From Lumbricus terrestris (Eukaryota > Annelida > Clitellata > Crassiclitellata > Lumbricidae), in contig OX457047.1 in NCBI GenBank assembly GCA_949752735.1, positions 12,899,976 through 12,963,975 of the forward strand: 64,000 nt of DNA, given 5' to 3'. This document shows positions 22,090 to 32,454 of this stretch, piece after piece. Below the pieces are notes generated by a model. That model was not told where the DNA came from. It did not search any database and worked only from the letters and a program-made list of their open reading frames with translations. The position numbers were made by a program, and so were the translations under genes. Each line of letters opens with the position of its first letter. Position 1 is the stretch's first letter.

Positions 22090-23160
22090 AACATCGAGTC
22101 TCGACCAAACCATCGCCGGAGTAGAGTGTGTCGCAACTATGAAGATCATGGGTGTGACTATACAAGACAACTTCCATGCACACTGCTCGAGTATTGGGCA
22201 CTTGCTCCCACTCCCTTTATGCCCTTTAGGTTCTTAAATCCCACACCTCCCTATGACAGTGCTGCATGATGCGACAAATGCAACGACCCTGTTCCGTCTC
22301 CTTTATGCGGCACCAACCTGGCTGTTTTTTTTTTGAAAAGTCCCAACCAGGACAGGAATAAGCTTGAACGTTTTATGCAAAGAACTTGGCGTATGGGATA
22401 TCTTCCTTGCAATGTGCCCCACGTCTTGGATATGGTTATGGGCCATCTTCCTCACAATGTGTCCCAAGTCTTGGATATGGTTATGGGCTATCTTCCTCAC
22501 AATGTGTCCCAGGTCTTGGATATGGTTATGGGCCATCTTCCTCACAATGTGTCCCAAGTCTTGGATATGGTTATGGACTATCTTCCTCTCAATGTGCCCC
22601 GCGTCTTGGATATGGTTATGGGCTATCTTCCTCACAATGTGCCCCGTGTCTTGGATATGGTTATGGACTATCTTCTGCACAATGTGCCCCGCGTCTTGGA
22701 TATGGTTATGGACTATCTTCTGCACAATGTGCCCCGCGTCTTGAATATGGTTATGGACTATCTTCTGCACAATGTGCCCCGCGTCTTGGATATGGTTATG
22801 GACTGTCTTCCTCACAATGTGCCCCGCGTCTTGGATATGGTTATGGGCTATCTTCCGCACAATGTGCTCCACGTCTTGGATATGGTTATGGACTATCTTC
22901 CTCACAATGTGCCCCGCGTCTTGGATATGGTTATGGGCTATCTTCCTCACAATGTGCCCCGCGTCTTGCATATGGTTATGGACCATCTTCCTCACAATGT
23001 GCCCCACGTCTTGGATATAGTTTGAGCAGCCGATGACAGACTGCTGGCATCTGTCAATAGGAATGCTTTCCATGTCCTGCGGAGCCTGTTTCCGCCTGTC
23101 ATCAAGCGACGCCAGAGCCTTCACCTGAGAGCTCACAATTTTGAATTACCAACATCCTAG
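22090..23160 (+). pseudogene. LINE RT remnant carrying a 45-bp minisatellite
   Basis: Plus-strand frames recover a jockey/CR1-type LINE: an MGVTIQDNF block at about 22150 (compare the LGVTI block at 31790), an LLYAAP-like block at 22297-22320, then DRNKLERFMQRTWRMGYLP. From 22393 to 23022 the segment MGYLPHNVPRVLDMV repeats 14 times (45 bp each). After a stop, the normal LINE continues as AADDRLLASVNRNAFHVLRS and then LHLRAHNFELP, which matches the ends of the copies at 32100-32200 and 40400. The array therefore expanded inside a LINE coding region. The 277-aa minus frame and several plus frames stay open only because 45 is a multiple of 3. Confidence 0.8.
22393..23022. repeat. 45-bp tandem repeat, 14 copies
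   Basis: Fourteen in-register copies; the unit starts atgggctatcttcctcacaa and ends ttggatatggtt. Sub-variants cluster (tcctcac versus tctgcac; gtcccaa versus gccccgc), indicating several rounds of local duplication. Confidence 0.95.
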
Positions 23161-23626
23161 GGTAATCTATAGGAGATTGCTCAATAAATATAACCAGTTA
23201 ACAATTAATCTACAGTACTTTTTACACTGTTTTGGTTAACCCTGGGCATGTGCTTCATGATTTAAATACTCCAATTCATGAATCACAATAACTTTGAAAT
23301 TCCACATTCTGACCTTCTCACAAGAAAGGGTTTCATTACTAGAATGCTTTAACCCATTAACATTTGTTTACATTACTGTGGAATGACCTTAGAGAATGGC
23401 AAAGGAAAGGCAGAAGCAACTTCCAGGTTTTAAACCAACCGCGCTCGATGTGGCCATAGATTTCCATCACCCAGCTCCCTGTAAGAAGCCGGGACCTCAT
23501 TAGACAATCTTTCATAAACGTCCTAAAATGCCAGGCTACACCGGAAAAGTCGGGTGTCTACATCGGAATGTATATTTTATTAGTTTACCTAAATTGACAC
23601 CCTATATATCCAATCCCTTTATACCC
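23161..23626. other. Intronic DNA between QTMAN exons, unrecognised
   Basis: No feature found beyond a possible LINE 3' UTR remainder just after 23160. Confidence 0.3.
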
Positions 23627-23630
23627 TTAA

Positions 23631-24978
23631 CATGTTCACCACCCAGTATGAGTTAACTCATACCAATTCTTGCGTCCTGTGGCGCCCAGTACGAGTTAAC
23701 TCGTACTGTAGAATACGGCGAACAAAACATGGGGTTGGGTCAAGCTGAGATGGCAAAAACCGAAATCTACCCCAGATAATAAGGTCTGGGTTTATCTGGG
23801 ATGGGTGAAGGAGGATGGAGTCTGGTAGGGGATGGGGTAGGGCAAGTGGGGCTTGGTGGGATGGGGTGCAGGGTTGAGTTATGGTTGGACGACAGAGTAG
23901 GGCGAAAACCAATATTTACCACAGTTGGCAGGGACGGGTTGGGGATGGCGTGGGGTTCAGTTGGGCAAGGTGGCGAGTGATAGGCGTGTGGTGGGGTGGG
24001 GAGATGAAGTGGGGTGGGTGGGTTGGGGAGGGGGCGGGGTGGATCGGAGCCAGGGTTGGACGGTGGAGCAGGGTGAAAAACCAATATTTATTCCAGTGTG
24101 GTGGAGTTCTCGTGGGGCGTGGCAGGGTGGGGAAGTGGCTGGGTTTGGTGGGGTGGAACAGGGGTGGAGTAAGTGCGAGGCGACATGTGGCTGTGGGTGG
24201 GCTAAAAATCCAAAATTTACCCCAGAGGGTGGGGTTGGGTGAGGTGGAACAAAAAATTTTTTACTCCAGGGGTTGGGTTGGGTGGATGAGGTGGGGTGGA
24301 ATGGGGCGAGGCGGGGCGAGGTGGGGTTTGTTGGGTGTAGTATGGGGCGGGACCTGTGCAGGGCAAGTGTGGGGAGACGTTGGGCTGTGGGTGAAACAAA
24401 AATCCAAAATTTACCCCAGAGGATGGAATTGGGTGATGTGTGAAGAGGTGAAGCGGTGGGGTGGAATGGGGCGGGGTGGGAATGGGATGGGGTTTGGTGG
24501 ATATGGTGTGGGTGAGATGTATTGGGTTGGGTTGAGAGGGACTGTGGGCGAGGTGCAGCCGGGGTGTGAGGGCGGAATAGAGCGAAAAACCGTAATTTAC
24601 GCCAGTGTGCTGGTGTTCTATGGTGGGCGTGGTGGGTATGCGGTGGGATTTGGGGTGGGTATTGGGTGGAACCGTGGTGAGGCTAGGGGACGTTGCAGGT
24701 TGGGTGAGACCAAAAGTAAAAATTTACGCCGTAGTCTGGGGTTGTTTGGGGCGGTGTGAGCTAGGATGGGGTGGGGGCTGGGGTGAGGTTGGGCAGGTGG
24801 GACGGGTGGAGGCGGGGTGGGGGGTTTGCGATGGGTTGGTTGGTGTGTCAGGGTGGTTGTTCGATGGGGCCGGGGTGAAAACAAAGTGAAACAATAATTT
24901 TTCATGAATTTCGTATGTTGAAAATATTAGCGTCTTTGGCTTGGCGTAGCAGGTAAGATTGCTGTGGCGGTCAACGTG
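23631..24978. mobile_element. piggyBac-like ends enclosing a G-rich satellite
   Basis: The ends catgttcaccacc and ggcggtcaacgtg form a 13-bp imperfect inverted repeat bounded by TTAA at 23627-23630 and 24979-24982, the piggyBac target. Just inside the left end are two perfect 18-bp palindromes, GTATGAGTTAACTCATAC (23646-23663) and GTACGAGTTAACTCGTAC (23689-23706). The interior (about 23740-24900) is G-rich on the plus strand, with a landmark of the type gcgaaaaaccaatatttacc recurring about every 130-180 bp (about 9 times). The 292-aa frame at 23881-24759 is a G/W/V-rich by-product. No transposase. Confidence 0.7.
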
Positions 24979-25257
24979 TTAAGTAAATTACTCTGCCAGA
25001 GAAAAGGATCTACCGACATAAGATTTTAATTTTGCTGCTTCGCTTTCCTATGCAAAGTGTATAAGGGCGTGACTGTGCTATCTAGGATAGGTGTGATTAA
25101 GTCCGTCTATACGACACATTCATGTATTGTAATTAAACTGTGCACTGCAGAAACGTCATATACGTCTCACAGGCATGCTCATTGCTCAACATTGCTCATG
25201 TATTACGGTAGGCATACTTTGCTGGATTTGGTAACGGTAGTGACCTGAACGTTGTCT

Positions 25258-25269
25258 GAACGCTTGGCT

Positions 25270-25303
<34 letters not shown>
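25258..25303 (-). rRNA. 46-bp fragment of 28S rRNA gene, antisense
   Basis: On the minus strand it reads AGAAAAGTTACCACAGGGAT, then AACTGGCTTGTGGCAGCC, then AAGCGTTC. This is the near-universal large-subunit rRNA core (CACAGGGATAACTGGCTTGTGGC), with one difference from the metazoan version that I remember (a for g in GGCGGCC). Both flanks diverge abruptly. It is a fragment, not a functional rRNA gene; it could be a SINE head, a target-site relic or a captured piece. Confidence 0.8.
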
Positions 25304-25535
25304 CCGCCACAGGCTACCTCCGCTGAGGAAGCCTGTGCCTGTCCCAAGCCAGGATAAAGGAGGAGGGTTCTGCGGTGGGCTTGCGACCCACCCAGGTAAA
25401 AAACAGCTAGCAACAGAAACAATGCAGAAAATTCATTCAACTCGGATGCTGTTCGGATGGCGATGGACCGGGAGGAATGGAGAGACTGCGTTGCCCGATG
25501 TGCAGTTCTGCACGGGAGGGACTAAGTGACTAAGT
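25304..25535 (+). pseudogene. LINE C-terminal tail next to rRNA fragment
   Basis: One plus-strand frame reads AVRMAMDREEWRDCVARCAV followed by LHGRD and a stop, the classic C-terminal end (A.DR..WR..VA....LHG.D) of a non-LTR polyprotein. Upstream sequence (gcgacccacccagg) is GC-rich. It ends with actaagtgactaagtaagtg, an AAGT-like tail. Confidence 0.6.
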
Positions 25536-26214
25536 AAGTGACCTGACTTCCTTCAACCAGGGTGAGAATTGCCGGGGGTTTGAAGTGGTTGAGCCCTCTT
25601 TAGTCTTTCAGAGGTTCATATGGTTGTCTTCTTTTCAGTTTTTCACGACCAAACTCCACGTGGATCCTGACCCCCAGGTATTTTTCCACAATTCTCAAAC
25701 TCCTCTCAACTCCTTTCAGCTCTCACCCCAAAATCAGAGAGAGACCAAAATTGAGCAGGATCAGGGTCATAGGAATCACTTAGGCTATTTCCCAATTTTT
25801 GCACTTGTAAGGAGTAGCCTACTGTTGAACTTATCTATAGGTAGGCCTATTTATTTTTAGGTAGGCCTGTGACAAATTGGTGATTGTATCGGTTTTTTGG
25901 TGTGCAAATTGCAAATCATGGACCAGAATTGATACATGATTGACATTTTTTACTGAACAAAACGCAAGAAAGGAAACTCTATGATGCCATGACACCATTT
26001 TAAGTAGGCCCACTAACAATAAGTGAATAAGTATGCAGCGTGATAGATTTTAAATTTCGACTCAGAAATCACTGCAGTTATTATACTTTAATTCATCTGT
26101 CTCATTCGTGCAACATTCATGTTTATTCTGCGAGTTATAATAACAAACACCACATTGATTAGTTTTTGGTGATCTTAATTGAGAGAACGCAAAGATATCG
26201 GCCCTACAAGACCA
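25536..26214. other. QTMAN intron, unrecognised
   Basis: The frame at 25585-25860 has no motif that I recognise. A short gtaggcct repeat occurs at 25841-25868. Confidence 0.3.
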
Positions 26215-26279
26215 AGCACCAAGCAGGGGCCCATGCGGAACCTCTGCACACGGGCCCACGAAAAGCTAGCTACGCCACT
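26215..26279. mobile_element. hAT terminal fragment abutting Polinton remnant
   Basis: Minus-strand CAGTGGCGTAGCTAGC at 26279-26264, followed by a G/C run (gggcccgtgtgcag), is a typical hAT terminus. It directly truncates the polymerase remnant on its right. The other end was not located. Confidence 0.6.
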
Positions 26280-26282
26280 GGC

Positions 26283-27990
26283 GGTAAGGTCTTCATTTAT
26301 AATGTTGAACTCCTGGAATGTCGGTCGAGCTATGTAACGTTTCGCTTGCCTCTCGTTCGTCCCTAGTCAGGTGTTTGCTATTGTTCTGCATCGTCTCCCC
26401 ATACACTGAATTATTCATGAGCTTGAACAAATCTTTGTCGAATGAATTAGTGGCCACCTGTCGCTTAGCGGTGTTAAATTCAATGTATGGCTTCAACCAC
26501 CAAGATTGGTCAAATGCAAGAATTTTATGAATTTTTGTGATTTTAAGCCCCATTGCCACGTAGAAGTGTAAATTTCTGTAGTGGAGGACATAATTTGATT
26601 TGGGATTTAAGTTTGGAACCAATTTCTGAATTTTATTTGAAAATTTTATTCCTAACTTTCCGGCCAATTCATTCGCATATGGAGAAAGCATGTCTTTCGT
26701 TACCACCATCTTTTCAGGAACCAGTGGGTAATCATTGTGTGGATTGTGCAGATGAGGCGGATATTCCATATCCACCTCAAGAATATATCCTTTCGAATCA
26801 TCATCATGCTTGAAACTCAGATCGAAATTCTCGAGTTCATCCGAATCCAAGAATCGGAATTTGCCCATTGGCTCGCTCATCGCATAACCATATAGGTTGT
26901 TGCAGTCCAAGTACATTATGTAACTTGTTTCTGTCGTGGCATCATATCCTTGAGCGAGATATGGGTTGTTGGACTTGGCGTATCGATTCGTTATCATGCT
27001 CACCTCGCCACGCATTCTCTTCTCAATGAAAAGAACTGATCAGGATTGACGATCAATTCCAGGGAGACATCGGTCATCTTGAGACATGCATCAAAACTCA
27101 GACCTGGACTTGAAAAATAATGCAATGGATCCAGCCGATAGAAATTTGAAGACATCTTGCGAAATTCTTCTAACACATCGGCTAGAAGCACCACATCAGT
27201 TTCCAAATACAGGTCGTGATATTCTCTCATCGAATGCATGTCAAATTTTGTCCAGATGTCTCGAGCGTGTGAATAATCGTTGTCGCTGATATGTTCGTCG
27301 GTGAGACGGCTGAAGAACTGTTTCTGCGGGGGCAAGCATGTCTCATGCATTCTTTCCACACAATCCATGGATTCATATGGATAGATGCCTTTGCGAAGCA
27401 ACAATTTGAATTGATCATCGTTCGGATGGAGCCTACATATATGAACGAATTTAGAATTTCCGACTTTTGATAAATTGTTCACCAAAGTGTCAAGACTGCA
27501 ATTAAGAAATTGAAGGGAATCCACGAAACGTAAGCCGTCGATTTCAAACGCTAGATACTTCTCCATGTTGATGGCGATAACGAAGACATCTTTTGGCATG
27601 AAAATTCGAGAGAGGTGTTTGAGGATGATGTGCGAGTCATACCCCCTGAGGTTGTGAAACACGACCGGAATGAGATAGTTATATTCATTCTGTCCGACTT
27701 TCGTCCTCTTGTATTTGTATTGGAGATTGCAGGAGTTACATAACGCGGAAATGAATTACGTGGCAGTGGTGCCTTACTTTGTTTCCCTCGGTAAATCTGA
27801 CAGCGCAAGAGGGACATTTGATACAATTTGTATATGTTGTCATTTGCAATTTCGAAAGAGGTGTCATCGGTTCATTTTTGGACAGAATTTTATTTATTCG
27901 AACTTGTTCTGATTTTAAATGTGTGAAGAAGGCGTCCACAACATCGGTACCGCCGTATATATATGGTCGTTCGTTGTTGTACTGAGCGAA
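26283..27990 (-). pseudogene. Polinton/Maverick protein-primed DNA polymerase B remnant
   Basis: The minus strand carries a broken family-B polymerase of the protein-primed type found in Polintons (endogenous virus-like elements). From 27985 downward there is part of the exonuclease region, then a Cys/His cluster (CxxC ... HHCH) near 27850-27780, an HNLRGYDSH motif near 27655, then the palm motif A (DCNNLYGYAM, about 26920) and motif B (KLMNNSVYG, about 26420). Frameshifts lie near 27760, 27010 and 26345. Motif C (DTD) is absent because the copy is cut at about 26282 by hAT DNA; the N-terminus is cut near 27990 by LINE DNA. No integrase, capsid, ATPase or protease gene is seen nearby. It is not functional. 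Confidence 0.88.
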
Positions 27991-28017
27991 GGAAGAGACT
28001 GTTAAACAGCAGAATCC

Positions 28018-28680
28018 GCTGGGTGTATGTGTGTCGCAAAATTTGGTGGTGACTTAAATGGTCTAGAAGAAAGCGATGTGATACATAGCACTGGACTGAT
28101 ACCTCTAGTCCACCTACCAACTCGTGATGATAATATCCTGGATAGACTGTTTGTATCACAACCATGTTACACTAACACAAAAATACTCGCATCGTCAGTA
28201 AAAACAGATCATAAAGTTATCATCACCACTGCTGGTTTACTTCACAGCCAAAATAAACGACCTATTAAAGTCACTTTCCGCAAGCGAACTCCACAACAGC
28301 ATGCTGCTCTTCTCTCTCCCAGGCTGACCTGTCTGAAATCTTCGCCATCGACGATACTCAGTCTGCTTGGGATCATTTCTACCGTGATGCACTGAGCCGT
28401 CTCGACAAAGTCTATCCTATGCACACTGTTACGATTACTTCTGCTGATCCATTCTTCATCACTCCAGAATGTAAACAACTCCTTAGAAGAAAAAACAGGT
28501 AATGAGAGCAAGTCGCATTGAAGAAGCTGAGGCACGTGCCCGGCGAGGGGCAGATGCATCGAACGAGCATCGAAAGTACACCTGCATGAAGTTGACTACA
28601 TAAACGATTCCAAAGAACTATCGAAGCAAGTTAATGATCTCACAACAGGAAGAGACGAGGAGAACAAGAAAGTGCCCCAT
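28018..28680 (+). pseudogene. LINE APE-endonuclease C-terminus and linker
   Basis: The plus frame from 28027 reads GDLNGLEESDVIHSTGLIPL, then VHLPTRDDNILDRLFVSQP and a SVKTDHKVI-type block (the SDH element has drifted to TDH). This is the end of an apurinic-type endonuclease domain of a non-LTR retrotransposon. After a frameshift near 28310 another frame gives AWDHFYRDALSRLDKVYPMH then FFITPECKQLLRRKNR, the usual linker before the RT domain. The RT itself is missing. Confidence 0.75.
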
Positions 28681-28689
28681 CTTCAGAAG

Positions 28690-29130
28690 AATTTAACACC
28701 CATTATGCCAAAGTGTGGTGCTGTATGGTTCCGAAACCTGGACCATGAGAAAATAAGACAAAGAAAATCGAAGCGTTTGAAATGTGGACATGGAGGAAAA
28801 TGAAGAAGATCAGCTGGACGGAACACAAAACAAACGAGGAAGTTCTGGAAAGGATTGAAGAGGAAAGAGCAATGATAAAAACAATCAGAGAAAGACAAAA
28901 GAAATGGATAGGGCATATGCTAAGAGGAGACAACCTGGTAAAAACGGTGATAGAAGGAAAAATGGAGGGGAAAAGAACAAGAGGAAGACCATGACAGATG
29001 ATGTTGGACACGATGATGACAAGGATTGGATACCAAAAACTAAAAGAGAAGGCCCAGCGGAGGGAGGAGTGGCGACATTGGACAGCCGAACCTGCCTAGT
29101 GGCAGAGAACCAGAAGAAGGAGAAGATGCC
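28690..29130 (+). pseudogene. LINE C-terminal region (RTE/I-type)
   Basis: Plus frames give WTEHKTNEEVLERIEEERAM, then KKWIGHMLRGDNLVKTVIEG and GKRTRGRP, and in another frame [26 protein letters not shown] text before a stop near 29098. This is the conserved tail of many RTE-like non-LTR polyproteins (WTEHKTNEEVL ... GHxLRG ... GKRxRGRP ... WRxW). Frameshifts near 28720 and 28993 show decay. It may or may not be the same insertion as the endonuclease piece upstream. Confidence 0.78.
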
Positions 29131-29338
29131 AAGATATCGACTGACGATGTATATATCAATCACGAGTCTTGCCAAGCCCAGTCGATTGTTGTTTCATCGA
29201 CTCAACTCAGAAATATTTTACTTACTATATCCTGAAGTCCCAAAGCGACCTACAGGATATAATGACATAATTCAGTTTTAGCACACAAGTGCAGCTAATG
29301 AACGTTTTGGTAGCTGGCGATTATGTGTTAGTAGAACT

Positions 29339-29673
29339 GTGAAAGGTGACCATACTCATTACTCATGGATTTGAGTTGAACAAGTACAGGGGCGGATACA
29401 GACATTTTAGAAGGGGGTAAAAATGTTGGGTCTTGGGTCGACAAAAATTTTCGTTGATCTTCCGCCCAAAAAACTTCAAAAAACCAGTGGCAAATCCGGT
29501 TATTTAAAATCTGATGACTTTTTTAGACATGTGCTACTGTCTCTCTCACCTTCCTGTTCTCGTTTCGTTGATTTACAGCCTCTTGAAACCTGATTGAGAG
29601 GGGCTACGTTCTATGCAAATCTCTGAATGGGGTGGGGGCATGCCGGATTGGCCCCTGTGGATCCGCCCCTGAA
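29339..29673. mobile_element. hAT-type termini and foldback arm
   Basis: caggggcggatacagac at 29389 and gtggatccgcccctg ending at 29673 look like the two ends of a hAT element. About 110 bp covering the left end and about 50 bp of its flank (29339-29452) recurs as an inverted copy at 30414-30527. The 8-bp flanks of 29389-29673 do not match, so the original insertion is rearranged. Confidence 0.55.
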
Positions 29674-29679
29674 TGAGCA

Positions 29680-30900
29680 TGATACAGATCTACTATTATA
29701 GGCCTGTATACATATACAATTAAATAAGTTCACTGAGAAAACGAAATTAGGCCCATTGTGACAGGATACAGATCTACTATCATATAATTTCATTAATTTT
29801 TGAGAATACGAAACTAGGCCTATGCCTATTGTAACGTCACTCTGATTATGATACAATTTTACCATTATAAGTTCACTTCAAGAATTAAAAAAAAACTAGT
29901 CTTTTGTGACATCACTTCGATTATGATACAAATGTACTTTTATAGAAGTGCATTTTCAGAATATAAACAAGGTCTATTGTGACGTCACTTCGATTATGAT
30001 GCAAAATAATGTACTATCATAGAAGTGCATTTTGAGAATAGCCTTTAAATAAGGCCTATTGTGACGTCAATTTGATTATTATACAGATCTACCCGTATAT
30101 TATGTTCATTTTGCGAATATAAAACGAGGCCTTTTATGATGTCACTTCGATTATGATACAATTCTACTATCAAATAAGTTCACTGAGAAAACGAAATGTG
30201 GCGTCATTTCGATTATCAGATCTGCTGTCATATTATTTCATTTTCATAATACAAAACTGGGGCTGTTTTAACGCAACATCGCTCTGATTATCATAACAAT
30301 CTATTATTATACGTTTAGCTTGAGAATATAAAACTAGGTTCATTGTGATGTTACTTCGATCATGATACAGACCTACTATTATTTTTATTATTTTTACATG
30401 ATACAGACCTACTACTATTTTTGTCGACCCAAGACCCAACATTTTTACCCCCTTCTAAAATGTCTGTATCCGCCCCTGTACTTGTTCAAATCAAATCCAT
30501 GAGTAATGAGTATGGTCAACTTTCATTTTGAGAATAAACTAGGCCTATTGTGACTAAGTTCATTTTGAGAATAAACTAGGCCTATTGTGACTAACTTGGA
30601 TTACGATACAGATATACTATTATAGAAGTACATTTTGAGAGTATAAACTAGGTCTATTAATTGTGGTGACGTCACTTCGATTATTACACAGATCTACCGT
30701 AATAATTATTCAAGTCTATTTACAGAATCTGAAACGAGGCTTATTGTGATGTCATTACAGCTACATTGCAAATCTACTATTAGTTCACTGAGAATAGAAA
30801 ATTAAAGCTTATTGTCAAACAGATTATGACACAGATCTACTATCGTATAATAATTTTCATTTTGAGATCACATAACCGCAGTGTTGAGCAAGAGACAAAA
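29680..30900. repeat. ~85-bp satellite with CRE-like palindromes
   Basis: Diverged monomers of about 75-95 bp repeat the words gatacagatctactattat, agttcattttgagaata, aaactaggcctattgtga and cgtcacttcgattatgat. About 12-14 units are recognisable, interrupted at 30414-30527 by the inverted arm. Perfect TGACGTCA (cAMP-response-element palindrome) occurs at 29980-29987, 30062-30069 and 30667-30674, with one-mismatch versions in other units. Non-coding. Confidence 0.85.
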
Positions 30901-30904
30901 CTAG

Positions 30905-31030
30905 GTCAAGTCGACGAAGTCGATCGAGTCGATCATCGGCCGAGCCGAATCGATCGAGTCGCCGAGAGGTTGGCGAGTCGACGAAGTCGATCGTCGCGCG
31001 AGTCAAGTCAATCCTAGCCCACAACTCGAT
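30905..31030. repeat. CpG-rich short repeat (gtcgacgaagtcgatcg)
   Basis: gtcgacgaagtcgatcg occurs at about 30909 and 30977 with related cgagtcgatc words between. It is CpG-rich in an AT-rich area. It abuts the satellite and is not coding in any convincing frame. Confidence 0.6.
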
Positions 31031-31180
31031 CGACTGCGGGGTATTATAGACCCAATGGAAAGTTGAAATCATTCGACCAGTGCCAAAAATCAATCAACCG
31101 CAAAACCCAGCTGATTAATATAGACCTATCTCCATTGTACCAATACTCTCTCGACTTGTTGAGAGAGAGATAGTACATAC

Positions 31181-32370
31181 ATGCATGTATCCAGCCCTCC
31201 AATGTCTCGCCTCCTCAGCAACCAATACGCCTTTTGGCCGTCTGGCTCTACCACTGCTGCTCTTATTTCAATGATTCACCACATCACCACCTACCTCCAG
31301 ACTGAAGAACACGTTACTCTTGTTTTTTCAAAGGCTTTTGATACCGTTCATCGCTTCGTCCTTGCCCAGAAATTAGCCCAACTAGACATGCCTGATAATG
31401 TATACAACTGGCTAGTTGATTTTCTGCATGGTCGGAGTCATTCTACGCATTATGGTGGTCTCTTCTCTGAGCCAGTTCCCATTAATTCCAGTGTGATACA
31501 GGGATCCGGTGCTGGTCCATCATCGTACGTTGTCAACGCCTCTGATCTGCAGCCAGTCTATCAGCAGAACAAAATTGTTAAGTTTGCGAATGATACTTAC
31601 CTCATCATCCCTGCTTCGATGTGAACAACTCTGATAACTGAGCTTGCCGAAACTGAGATCTGGGCTACCAGGAACCATTTGAAACTTAACCCAAGCAAGT
31701 CGCGTGAGATGATTTTCAACCGGTGTTCAAAAGGGGCTGTCCATCCTCATCCGCTGCCAGACCTTGAGAGGGTTGATGGCATGGTTGTTCTCGGTGTAAC
31801 CATTAGCAGTGATTTAAGGGCTTCGTTGCATGTCAGTCGTGTCCTGAGTTCTTGTTCTTCATCCATCTACGCCTTGAGCGTCCTAAGAGCTCATGGACTG
31901 CCGCCAAGTGCCTTACACAACGTTGCCAGAGCTACAACAACATTGCGCCTCCTCTACGCTGCCCCCTGCCTGGTTGGGCCTAACTACTGCCAATCAAAAC
32001 TAGAGAGTTTTCATCATAAGATGTGACGTTACGGTTTTCTGATGCCTGATATTAAGAGTGTTGAAGCACTTGTACATGACACTGAAAATCAGCTTCTTCT
32101 CACAGTGATCCGTTTCGGCTCACACGTCCTGATTAGCATTTTCCCACCAACAGTCCACAGACCTTACAATTTTCGTCCTCGTCCTCACAGTTTTGAACCA
32201 CCTATTAAGGATGAAAGAAATTATATTTCTCAAGTACTTTACAGATACTTGACCATTGCCCCTCTTTCTGACTTCCACCCATCTGATTGAATTATTACGA
32301 TTTTTCTGCATCATTTCTTATTTGTAACTGGCTGTGGTATGTCAGCGAGAACTCAATAAAACGAATCTTA
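31181..32370 (+). pseudogene. LINE reverse transcriptase (jockey/CR1-like), 3' part
   Basis: The frame reads LSNQYAFWPSGSTTAALISM, then the RT motif A block (VFSKAFDTVH), motif B (VIQGSGAGPSS) and a motif C block KFANDTYLI, where the usual catalytic ADD is AND. A stop interrupts it at 31622. The frame continues from 31679 with MKLNPSKSREMIF, VVLGVTISSDLR and ALSVLRAHGLPP, and ends in a YNFRPRPHSFEP block near 32190. The 3' UTR word gtggtatgtcagcgagaact and aataaaacgaatc close it at about 32370, matching tails at 39700 and 40620. The 5' half is missing; the stop, the motif C change and a frame break near 32030 show it is dead. Confidence 0.85.
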
Positions 32371-32454
32371 TATATATTTTAGTAAGTCTGTGTATTTGTT
32401 TGTTAGCTATGCATGGCCAAAGTTTTGAAGCAATCGACACCAATCCTTCACAGG

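Noticed and set aside
22303..23136. 277-aa minus-strand frame of HNHIQDAGHIVRKIV repeats, and three plus frames over the same DNA
   Set aside because: The 45-bp period keeps every frame open. LINE text on both sides in the plus strand explains the locus, so the minus frame is not a gene.
23881..24759. 292-aa G/W/V-rich frame
   Set aside because: It arises from G-rich satellite composition and has no domain, no splice context and a biased residue makeup.
26283..27990. Possibility of a complete Polinton
   Set aside because: No integrase, capsid, ATPase or protease frame and no long TIR nearby; the polymerase is truncated at both ends.
29389..30479. A single hAT element between the two caggggcgg ends
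   Set aside because: The inverted similarity continues about 50 bp past both ends into the flanks, and no 8-bp TSD exists, so this is an inverted duplication rather than a simple insertion.
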